Source: Bacteroidota bacterium (lineage in GTDB: Bacteria > Bacteroidota > Bacteroidia > Bacteroidales > B18-G4). Taken from it: 5,086 nt of DNA. The position numbers and the translations under genes were made by a program. Location of the stretch: assembly GCA_003648575.1 (NCBI GenBank), contig QMPN01000228.1, positions 1 through 5,086 on the forward strand. The letters run 5' to 3'. Below the pieces are notes generated by a model that was not told where the DNA came from, made no database searches, and saw only the letters and a program-made list of their open reading frames with translations. Shown here one piece after another: positions 1 to 5,086 of this stretch. Position 1 is the stretch's first letter; every line of letters starts with the position of its first letter.

Positions 1-2
1 AT

Positions 3-623
3 TTCAATCCTGGTAGCCCTAAGCAGATGCGTATGCTTATGTTTGAACATCTCGAGCTACCCACTCAAGGTAAGACCCCTAGTGGTGCATTTAGTACTGA
101 CGGCAAGACCCTAAACAGGCTTATAGTGCATCCAGATGTTAGAGGCATAACTCCTGTAGTAAAGTTATTAGAGAATATTGCTGAATTACATAAGGCCTCT
201 AAGATATTAGAAGCATTTGTACCTGCATTTCTTAACAGGACATGTATTAAGAATGGATGGCATCATCTGATGGGCTCATTCAATTTAGGTGGCACAGTAT
301 CTGGTCGACTCTCAAGTAGTGGACCCAACCTCACCAACATACCTTCCACAGGATCTGATTATGCAAAAATGGTTAAAGAGTGTTTCGAACCGCCTAAGGG
401 TTGGATATTTTGTGGGGCTGACTTTTCTTCGCTCGAAGACCGTATTTCTGCTCTTCAAACTAAGGATCCTAATAAGATCAAGATATATGCAGGTACTCAA
501 CTTTACACCTTAACTATTAATGGTATCATCCATCATATTTTAGAAGATGATATAATTGAGTATGATGGTAAACAACTTACAGGAAAATCTTTCTATGATA
601 CCTATAGCCAATTTCGAAAATAG
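3..623 (+). CDS. Family A DNA polymerase, N-terminal fragment (split gene, 5' end outside window)
   Basis: Template-directed DNA synthesis, presumably the phage replicative polymerase. The frame is open from the window edge, so the true start and any 3'-5' exonuclease domain lie upstream. Seen: a start-of-palm segment like that of Pol I (SPKQ...FEHLELP...GAFSTDGKTL), the block SGRLSSSGPNLTNIP (matching the Pol I TGRLSSxxPNLQNIP block that contacts primer/template), then motif A as DFSSLEDR at nt 420-443, whose Asp is the first metal-binding aspartate. Clear homology stops at KIKIY (nt 488). The next 44 codons (489-620) form a tail absent from ordinary polymerases, with beta-like segments (LYTLTING, DDIIEYDGKQLTGKSFYDTY), and end at TAG 621-623. 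The fingers and second catalytic Asp are supplied by the CDS at 1121-1963 in another frame. The fragment cannot work alone. It may assemble with the C half, be joined by RNA splicing, or be a relic; intact motifs favour function. Confidence 0.93.
   Translation, partial: FNPGSPKQMRMLMFEHLELPTQGKTPSGAFSTDGKTLNRLIVHPDVRGITPVVKLLENIAELHKASKILEAFVPAFLNRTCIKNGWHHLMGSFNLGGTVSGRLSSSGPNLTNIPSTGSDYAKMVKECFEPPKGWIFCGADFSSLEDRISALQTKDPNKIKIYAGTQLYTLTINGIIHHILEDDIIEYDGKQLTGKSFYDTYSQFRK
487..493 (+). repeat. Direct repeat ATGCAGG, left copy
   Basis: Seven-base repeat at the left edge of the insertion, phased as tAT-GCA-GG in the polymerase frame. It extends to ATGCAGGT (487-494), which also occurs at 1121-1128, where it forms the start codon region of the C half. 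It may be a target duplication or a recombination scar. It could also be chance, since another ATGCAGG occurs inside the nuclease gene near 3207. Confidence 0.45.
581..594 (+). promoter_or_regulatory. Ribosome binding site that fixes the HNH start
   Basis: AGGAAA at 581-586 lies inside the tail codons of the N half of the polymerase, 10 nt from AGGA to ATG 595. The alternative TTG at 556 has no such sequence. Translation of the endonuclease is thus likely to be coupled to that of the polymerase N half, which terminates 26 nt after the HNH start codon begins. Confidence 0.6.
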
Positions 624-1134
624 ATATAAAATTGATTGTACTGGCAAGATCCTTAACCTAGCTAACAACACCCTATTAAATCCATCTTTGCAGGCTGATG
701 GATACCTTACAGTTGGTTTGGCAAATAGTGGAAATGCTAATACCACTTTAAGTGTGCATCGTTTAGTTGCATTACATTTTTTACCTAATCCTTATCAGCA
801 CCCACAAATTAACCATAAGGATGGAAATAAAACCCATAATAATGTGAAGAATTTAGAATGGTGTACCACAAAGCATAATATCAACCATGCATTCGAAACA
901 GGATTACGTTCTGGGTACATGTCAGCTGATGATAAGGAAATGTATCTAAATAGAATACTGAATGGAGAACAAGTTAAAGATCTCGGGAAAGAGATAGGGC
1001 GCGCACCCGAAACTTTAAGCAAAATGCTTAGAGAAACTGCAAAACGTTTAAATATTCATCACAAGTGGACAGCTCAAATGCTTAAGAATAGACGTAATGC
1101 CGCTATAAGGAATCTACGTAATGCAGGTTATTAA
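595..1134 (+). CDS. HNH homing endonuclease inserted in the DNA polymerase gene
   Basis: A 179-residue site-specific DNA endonuclease that probably drives its own spread by cutting polymerase genes lacking the insert. Seen: an N-terminal segment like NUMOD4 (IPIANFENRYKIDCTGKI, residues 2-19), an HNH core running from VHRLVALHFLPNP (residues 54-66) through INHKDGNKTHNNVKNLEW (72-89) to HNINHAF (94-100), and a basic helical C terminus whose segment around residues 118-151 reads like a helix-turn-helix DNA-binding element (GEQVKDLGKEIGRAPETLSK). His55, His74 and Asn82/Asn83 are the likely active-site region. ATG 595 is chosen over the upstream TTG at 556 because AGGA (581-584) sits 10 nt before it and family similarity starts at its second residue. 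It overlaps the end of the N half of the polymerase by 29 nt and the start of the C half by 14 nt, and lies in a third frame, so it is not an in-frame intein endonuclease. Confidence 0.9.
   Translation: MIPIANFENRYKIDCTGKILNLANNTLLNPSLQADGYLTVGLANSGNANTTLSVHRLVALHFLPNPYQHPQINHKDGNKTHNNVKNLEWCTTKHNINHAFETGLRSGYMSADDKEMYLNRILNGEQVKDLGKEIGRAPETLSKMLRETAKRLNIHHKWTAQMLKNRRNAAIRNLRNAGY
1107..1120 (+). promoter_or_regulatory. Ribosome binding site for the polymerase C half
   Basis: AAGGA at 1107-1111 lies within the last codons of the HNH gene, 9 nt before ATG 1121. It is the main sequence argument that the C half is made as a separate polypeptide rather than only by splicing. The HNH stop at 1132-1134 is 14 nt into the C-half gene, so reinitiation by ribosomes finishing the HNH gene is also likely. 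Confidence 0.6.
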
Positions 1135-1963
1135 AATACCAGATAATGCTCAAATTACAATTGAGGATGCAGGAGTTACCGATGGATACGATGGACACTG
1201 TTTACGTGCCTTTGCCTACTTTGGGGGTCAAATGTCGGACATCGGATTGGCGCTGGATCTGGCTGATCGAAAAAACCACCCAGCTATCATTAATTCTATT
1301 GAGACAAAATATCCGGACTTACGACAAGCTTCGAAGTCTCCGACGTTTGCACTCACCTACCAAGGCACCTGGAGAACTTTAGTCAAGAATTTTGGCTTCT
1401 CAGAAGAGGAAGCTAAAAGTATTGAGAAGAACTACCATGAGCTCTACTCAGTGTCAGATGATTGGGTGAATAATAGGATCGAGAAGGCCTCTGTAGAGGG
1501 CTACGTTGAGCTTGCATTCGGTCTGCGACTACGTACCCCTATTCTACCTAAAACCGTGCTTAAAAGCCGTCGTACGCTGCCCTATCAGGCACAGAAAGAG
1601 ATCAAGACAGTAGGTAATGCCTTCGGACAGTCCTATGGTCTTCTGAACACTCGTGCCGGCAATGGATTTATGGAACGGGTATGGGCATCTAAGTGGCGCT
1701 ACTGTGTACTACCGATTATGCAAATCCATGATAGTTTGTATTTTATCGTTACAGATAATGTTGAGTGTCTGCAGTGGGTAAATAACAATTTGATTGAGTG
1801 CATGGAATGGAATATGCTACCTGAGATCCAGCACCCTACCGTGGGTCTGGAAGCTACATTAGAAGTGTTTCACCCGTCGTGGGCAGAGTCAGTAAAAATT
1901 CCTAATAAAGCTGACCAGCACACAATTAAGAAAGCAGTGTCTAAACTGCGACTCGATAAGTAA
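1121..1963 (+). CDS. Family A DNA polymerase, C-terminal fragment (fingers and distal palm)
   Basis: This is the second half of the polymerase at 3-623, 280 residues. The first 19 residues are unrelated to Pol I. Homology resumes at TDGYDGHCLRAFAYF (residue 20 on, nt 1178), which should directly follow KIKIY of the N half. Motif B (O-helix) has Arg68, Lys72, Phe76 and Tyr80 at the same 4-residue spacing as E. coli Pol I R754/K758/F762/Y766. Phe at position 76 predicts discrimination against dideoxynucleotides. Further on come NAFGQSYG (166-173) and motif C as QIHDS (201-205), where Asp204 is the second metal ligand and Ser replaces the Glu of the usual HDE. The C-terminal LEATLEVFHPSW is typical of the phage subfamily. 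AAGGA at 1107-1111 lies 9 nt before ATG 1121, so this half can be translated by itself. All motifs look undamaged, which argues against a pseudogene. Confidence 0.93.
   Translation: MQVIKIPDNAQITIEDAGVTDGYDGHCLRAFAYFGGQMSDIGLALDLADRKNHPAIINSIETKYPDLRQASKSPTFALTYQGTWRTLVKNFGFSEEEAKSIEKNYHELYSVSDDWVNNRIEKASVEGYVELAFGLRLRTPILPKTVLKSRRTLPYQAQKEIKTVGNAFGQSYGLLNTRAGNGFMERVWASKWRYCVLPIMQIHDSLYFIVTDNVECLQWVNNNLIECMEWNMLPEIQHPTVGLEATLEVFHPSWAESVKIPNKADQHTIKKAVSKLRLDK
1167..1173 (+). repeat. Direct repeat ATGCAGG, right copy
   Basis: The right-edge partner of the repeat at 487-493, phased as gAT-GCA-GG in the frame of the C half and only four codons before polymerase homology resumes. Deleting 487-1166 would keep the coding phase although 680 bp is not a multiple of three, because the two halves are in different frames. 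The repeat is seen; its role is inferred. Confidence 0.45.
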
Positions 1964-1982
1964 TACCTATGGATATTAAAAA

Positions 1983-2693
1983 ATGGAACCCAGGAATACG
2001 CTACTCGAGCTATTCGAGCCGCCAATGTCAATTGGTGACGTTACCCACTGTGCTGTCGCTTACATCGAACACTACCTTAAAAAGCAGGAAATACAGGTCG
2101 TCTATTACTGCCTTAAAGTAATGTATAGTGATAGTATTTCTAACACCCACCATGCCCCTAGAGGTTACCCCACTAATTGGGGCGGCCAAACAAAAGATAT
2201 ACCCAAATCCTACCCTGGTTGGTTGGGATATCTCTGGATAGGTCTATCTAAACCTGTGGGACGTAGAGGTATCAGCGATTCACCTATTACTCCTCTGAAG
2301 AAGATTGGTATTCATACCGGCACTGGTGGTGGTGGACATACCTCAAATATACCTAAATTTATAAAAGATAAACTGGTTCCAGGACGTAGAATTACAGATT
2401 ACTGTACGCCCTGTAGCTGGGATATACAGATGTTTCTTGATGACTTTCCTAGTCTCAAAATGTTGAAATTGTTGAAGCCTGATTCACCTGAATTTCGACT
2501 TACCTTTAACAGGGATAAAACGGTGTTTTCACACTATATTAATTCACCCTGGGATGAAGACTCAATGCCTCTCTCAAAACATAAGGCTCAATGGCTTCAA
2601 GAAGATGCATTCTATGAGCCTCTTACTTTCACAGGCCAGCCTCCGGCTGGTATACCGAACTTGATCATAATAGATGACGTACTGGAGAACTAA
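1983..2693 (+). CDS. Unrecognised phage protein, 236 residues
   Basis: I do not recognise the family with confidence. The chain looks soluble: no signal peptide and no membrane segment. It contains an aromatic/Gly/Pro-rich middle (GYPTNWGG at 61-68, SYPGWLGYLWIGLSKP at 76-91), a glycine-rich HTGTGGGG (111-118), a CxxC pair (Cys141, Cys144) followed by SWDIQMFLDDFPSLK, and an acidic end NLIIIDDVLEN. The glycine run does not fit a Walker A motif because it lacks GK[ST]. The start is uncertain: ATG 1983 has only a weak GGAT (1971-1974) upstream, ATG 2025 (residue 15) is possible, and ATG 1969 opens a different frame that closes at 2121. It lies 19 nt after the polymerase C half and directly abuts the nuclease gene, so it is probably in the replication operon, but its role is unknown. 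Confidence 0.8.
   Translation: MEPRNTLLELFEPPMSIGDVTHCAVAYIEHYLKKQEIQVVYYCLKVMYSDSISNTHHAPRGYPTNWGGQTKDIPKSYPGWLGYLWIGLSKPVGRRGISDSPITPLKKIGIHTGTGGGGHTSNIPKFIKDKLVPGRRITDYCTPCSWDIQMFLDDFPSLKMLKLLKPDSPEFRLTFNRDKTVFSHYINSPWDEDSMPLSKHKAQWLQEDAFYEPLTFTGQPPAGIPNLIIIDDVLEN
2636..2650 (+). other. Small GC-rich inverted repeat within coding sequence
   Basis: CCAGCC (2636-2641) and GGCTGG (2645-2650) can pair as a six-base stem with a three-base loop. It lies about 45 nt before the next start codon. No U-run follows, so it is not a Rho-independent terminator. It may slow ribosomes or influence the nuclease ribosome binding site, or may mean nothing. Confidence 0.3.
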
Positions 2694-3686
2694 ATGTATA
2701 AAAATACTAGTAATATCCCATTAACAATGGCCGTATGGCTCGCTGCAGACTATGGTTATGATCTTAAGTATGATCCCATGGTGTATTCAGCCACTGACCT
2801 CCTCAAACCAATTAAAAGCCTACTTCTCTCCCGTGAACTTAAGAACAACACACTTCCTACAGAGACTGTGGAAATCGCAGATCTAGCACCAGCCAGATTA
2901 GGTACTGCGGTACATACAGATGTTGAAAGAGCATGGACTGAAAATCATGTAGAAGCTCTTACTGCTTTAGGTTATCCAGATCAAATGATTGATCGTATTC
3001 GTATCAACCCTCCACGCCCTGATGTACAAGGTCACATCCCTGAAAAAATGCCAATTGATATTTACATTGAGCAACGTACTGCTAAACAGGTGGGTAAATA
3101 TACTGTCTCTGGTAAATTTGATTTTGTAATTGAAGGACGTGTACGTGATGTTAAAACTACCAAAACATACAACTGGATCCATGGCGGTAATAACCACAAG
3201 TACATGATGCAGGGTAGTATCTACAGGTGGTTAAATCCTGACATTATTACTGATAACTTCATGTCCGTTGATTATGCATTCACTGATTGGGCACCTCTTC
3301 AGGCTCAAGCCAATAGGGACTATCCCCCGAGTCGTATTTTAGCTAAAGAGCTTGAATTACTACCTATCCAGATAACTGATGATTTTGTACATGCTCGTCT
3401 GGATCTTATCGATGCCCTTACAGGAGCACCACAAACTGATATACCAGACTGTACTCCAGATGAGTTGTGGCAGATGCCTACTAAATATGCCTTCTACCGT
3501 AAAGCTACTAACAAGAAAGCCACAAAATTATACGACAGCCTCGCTGAAGCCAATCAGGCTAATGCTGACATAGGTAACACCGGTACTGTTGTTCACCGTC
3601 CCAGTACTCCTAAGTTCTGTACATACTGTGATGCCAGCTCTATTTGTTTACAGGCTGATGCTTTCCGCGCTGCAGGATTACTATGA
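2694..3686 (+). CDS. PD-(D/E)XK superfamily (RecB/Cas4-like) phage nuclease
   Basis: Probable DNA exonuclease acting in replication, recombination or end processing; 330 residues. Seen in order: GTAVHTDVERAW (70-81) with His74 as the motif I histidine typical of RecB-like nucleases; VSGKFDFVIEG (138-148) with Asp143 as a metal-binding aspartate; VRDVKTTKT (150-158) supplying the D-x-K pair Asp152/Lys154; and QGSIYRWL (173-180), the QxxxY motif of this clade. The C terminus has CTYCDASSIC (Cys309, Cys312, Cys318), with Cys253 upstream in PDCTPDELW. This resembles the cysteine cluster of RecB/Cas4-like enzymes, but the early N-terminal cysteine of classic iron-sulphur members is absent, so metal binding is uncertain. 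GGAG (2684-2687) lies 6 nt before ATG 2694, and the start directly follows the preceding stop. Exonuclease is likelier than endonuclease by family and context; the exact substrate is unknown. Confidence 0.85.
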   Translation: MYKNTSNIPLTMAVWLAADYGYDLKYDPMVYSATDLLKPIKSLLLSRELKNNTLPTETVEIADLAPARLGTAVHTDVERAWTENHVEALTALGYPDQMIDRIRINPPRPDVQGHIPEKMPIDIYIEQRTAKQVGKYTVSGKFDFVIEGRVRDVKTTKTYNWIHGGNNHKYMMQGSIYRWLNPDIITDNFMSVDYAFTDWAPLQAQANRDYPPSRILAKELELLPIQITDDFVHARLDLIDALTGAPQTDIPDCTPDELWQMPTKYAFYRKATNKKATKLYDSLAEANQANADIGNTGTVVHRPSTPKFCTYCDASSICLQADAFRAAGLL

Positions 3687-3901
3687 AAGCTTTCATAACA
3701 TCTGTATCTACGATAGCCGATGTAACTAAAGAAATGCTCCTGGAGATGCCTCTTCATTCTCAATATTATGAACCAGCAAATGAATCAGAATATACAGAAA
3801 TAATGGCTGTTTTAGGTGGCTGGATATACATACATCGTAGTATAGAAAGTGACTTAAATGGACAGTCTGCTGTATTTGTTCCATATAAGGATATGCCATG
3901 A
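3683..3901 (+). CDS. Small conserved-looking hypothetical phage protein, 72 residues
   Basis: I do not recognise it. The chain has an acidic, probably helical first half (VTKEMLLEM, ESEYTEIMAVL) and a likely beta-rich second half (GGWIYIHR, SAVFVPYKD), with no cysteine and no membrane segment. It is judged real because its start overlaps the nuclease stop as ATGA (3683-3686), AGGA (3674-3677) sits 5 nt upstream, and its own stop overlaps the next start as ATGA (3898-3901). Such coupling on both sides suggests co-translation with the nuclease and ATPase, perhaps as an accessory protein, but no function can be assigned. Confidence 0.75.
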   Translation: MKAFITSVSTIADVTKEMLLEMPLHSQYYEPANESEYTEIMAVLGGWIYIHRSIESDLNGQSAVFVPYKDMP

Positions 3902-5086
3902 CCAATACCCCTTTCAATCCTATCCAGGAACGCCTGGTAGAAATAATGCAGAAGAAAACACAGAATGACGATCCAATGTTCTTCAGGTTAGTGGTCGCTT
4001 ATTTCTTCTGTAAAATAGCTTCTATGATGCGTACCCATATCATGTTACCTGGGGATGAACATATTCCTGTGAACATGTATGCAATTAACCTGGCCAATTC
4101 AGGATCAGGTAAAGGACATTCAATCCGAGTACTAGAAACTAAGGTTATTAATGGTTTTCGACATGAATTCCTAAACAAAACCTTTCCTAATATTGCTGAT
4201 AATACTTTAGCTACAATTGCTGCACGAAGAGCTCTCACAAACAAGTCAGACCCTGATGGTGAATTAGCTCTTGCTGAAGCAGAATTTCAAACATGCGGTA
4301 AATTACTGTTCAGTTTTGATTCTGCTACTACCCCCGCTATCAAACAGATGCGCACTCTTCTGCAGATGGCTGGTGCTGGTTCCATGAATCTTGAGATTGA
4401 TGAGATTGGCTCCAACATGCTAAGCAATACAGAAGCTTTAAGTTCATTCTTAGAATTATTTGATGTAGGTCAAATTAAAGCTAAGCTGGTTAAAAATACC
4501 AAAGACAATCAACGTAGTGAGGACCTGATGGATCCAACACCTACTAATGCCTTGTTCTTTGGTACGCCGGCTAAACTCTTAGACAGCGGTAAGGTTGAAG
4601 CTGAGCTAGATTCCATGTTGGTATCTGGATATGGTCGTAGATGTTTCTTTGGATTTTCCCAGGTAAGGATATCTCCTGAAAAACTGACCCCAGAAGAATT
4701 GTTAGTAGCACTGAACGACAATTCTGATGTGGACTACCTGGTCAAGTTATCTAATCGATTTGCTTTACTCGCTTCACCTACACAATTCAACACATGTATG
4801 GAGATGGTAGAGGATGTCCAATTAGCATTCTTAGGTTATCGTCAACGGTGTCAGGAACGTGCCTCAGAATTCTCTGATTATCAAGAATCTAAACAGGCTG
4901 AAATGGCTCATCGACATTTTAAATGCGTAAAGCTTGCTGCAGCCTACGCTTTCGTAGATAGCTCTATTTATCTAACCATGGATCATTGGAATCAGGCCGT
5001 TGCTCTGACAGAAGAATCCGGCCAGGCTTTCCACAATATCCTTCAACGGGATAAAGCCTACGCTAAATTAGCTAAATATATTGCTG
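3898..5086 (+). CDS. P-loop ATPase, putative phage replication helicase/primase-like protein (3' end outside window)
   Basis: 396 complete codons are visible and the frame is still open at the window edge. Seen: NLANSGSGKGHS (64-75), an A-type P-loop with Lys72; MNLEIDEIG (163-171), a hydrophobic strand ending in Asp-Glu like Walker B; NALFFGTP (217-224), possibly sensor I; and GYGRRCFFGF (244-253) with Arg247/Arg248 as arginine-finger candidates. The order and spacing resemble the DUF3987-type ATPases of phage and plasmid replication modules, so helicase or initiator activity is my best inference. The P-loop is atypical: Ala replaces the first Gly and Gly73 follows the Lys where Ser/Thr is usual. 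AAGGA (3887-3891) lies 6 nt before ATG 3898, and the start overlaps the previous stop. Any C-terminal domain that would settle the role lies outside the window. Confidence 0.8.
   Translation, partial: MTNTPFNPIQERLVEIMQKKTQNDDPMFFRLVVAYFFCKIASMMRTHIMLPGDEHIPVNMYAINLANSGSGKGHSIRVLETKVINGFRHEFLNKTFPNIADNTLATIAARRALTNKSDPDGELALAEAEFQTCGKLLFSFDSATTPAIKQMRTLLQMAGAGSMNLEIDEIGSNMLSNTEALSSFLELFDVGQIKAKLVKNTKDNQRSEDLMDPTPTNALFFGTPAKLLDSGKVEAELDSMLVSGYGRRCFFGFSQVRISPEKLTPEELLVALNDNSDVDYLVKLSNRFALLASPTQFNTCMEMVEDVQLAFLGYRQRCQERASEFSDYQESKQAEMAHRHFKCVKLAAAYAFVDSSIYLTMDHWNQAVALTEESGQAFHNILQRDKAYAKLAKYIA

Larger units (their letters stand above)
487..1173 (+). mobile_element. Insertion splitting the DNA polymerase gene (HNH element and flanking tails)
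   Basis: Polymerase homology ends at nt 488 and resumes at nt 1178, so about 690 bp is foreign to a standard polymerase gene. It holds the HNH gene, the codons of the 44-residue tail and those of the 19-residue head. ATGCAGG occurs at both edges (487-493 and 1167-1173) in the same codon phase. Removing one copy plus the DNA between joins the two frames into an open sequence reading KIKIYAGVTDGYDG. Only about 106 nt (489-594) and 43 nt (1135-1177) lie outside the HNH gene, too little for a normal group I core, and I see no group I P7-type or group II domain V motif. Exact boundaries are inferred. The true insert could be smaller (only the HNH gene) if the tails are a native polymerase insertion domain. 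Confidence 0.6.

Noticed and set aside
556..594. Upstream TTG start adding 13 residues to the HNH protein
   Set aside because: No ribosome binding site before TTG 556, whereas ATG 595 has AGGA 10 nt upstream and matches where family similarity begins.
489..1177. In-frame intein with endonuclease domain
   Set aside because: The endonuclease is in a third frame, both polymerase frames close inside the insert, and the junctions lack the N-terminal Cys/Ser and the C-terminal His-Asn followed by Cys/Ser/Thr.
3..1963. Polymerase as a decayed pseudogene
   Set aside because: Apart from the single insertion, every catalytic motif is intact, no other frameshift or stop is seen, and the C half has a well-placed ribosome binding site.
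2093..2118. Possible frameshift joining the frame from 1969 to the 236-residue protein
   Set aside because: No slippery run or supporting structure is evident, and the downstream frame has usable starts of its own at 1983 or 2025.
1969..2121. Separate 50-codon gene starting at ATG 1969
   Set aside because: It overlaps the longer frame at 1983-2693 almost entirely, has no clear Shine-Dalgarno, and its composition (Ser/Thr runs) looks like an out-of-frame reading.
2636..2650. Rho-independent terminator
   Set aside because: The six-base stem is not followed by a T-run and lies inside a coding region with a coupled gene just downstream.
3999..4244. Minus-strand 81-codon reading frame
   Set aside because: Lies wholly inside the P-loop ATPase gene, shows no recognisable motif, and is a shadow of that coding sequence; the same holds for the other minus-strand frames.

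Overview
This is a stretch of bacteriophage (or prophage) replication genes. The assignment rests on gene content: a phage-type family A DNA polymerase, a homing-type HNH endonuclease, a PD-(D/E)XK (RecB-like) nuclease and a P-loop ATPase resembling phage/plasmid replication ATPases. All genes lie on the + strand, packed end to end, with ATGA overlaps and Shine-Dalgarno sequences inside the preceding genes. There are no tRNAs, rRNAs or CRISPR arrays, no recognisable promoter, and no credible gene on the minus strand. The sequence leans towards AT. The host cannot be named from the sequence.

Layout. 3-623: N-terminal part (5' end outside the window) of a family A DNA polymerase, ending shortly after motif A. 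595-1134: a 179-residue HNH homing endonuclease in a second frame. 1121-1963: the C-terminal part of the same polymerase in a third frame, with motif B (O-helix) and motif C. 1983-2693: unrecognised 236-residue protein. 2694-3686: PD-(D/E)XK nuclease. 3683-3901: 72-residue unknown protein. 3898-5086: P-loop ATPase, running off the window.

The central point is that the polymerase palm/fingers region is cut in two exactly between motif A and the fingers. Each half carries a tail that does not look like polymerase: 44 residues at the end of the N half and 19 at the start of the C half. The HNH gene fills almost all the space between, overlapping the N half by 29 nt and the C half by 14 nt. HNH and C half each have their own ribosome binding site, and all polymerase catalytic motifs are intact. 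I therefore read this as a fragmented, probably still functional, DNA polymerase made by insertion of an intron-free homing endonuclease, much like the nrdA/mobE arrangement of Aeromonas phage Aeh1. A group I intron is the main alternative, but I see no catalytic core. A 7-bp direct repeat (ATGCAGG, 487-493 and 1167-1173) flanks the insert in the same codon phase, and a precise deletion between its copies would restore one continuous polymerase reading frame.

Together the genes form a phage DNA replication/recombination module: polymerase halves for synthesis, a RecB-like nuclease for processing ends or recombination intermediates, and an ATPase likely to act as helicase or replication initiator. 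The functional links are inferred from family and gene order.
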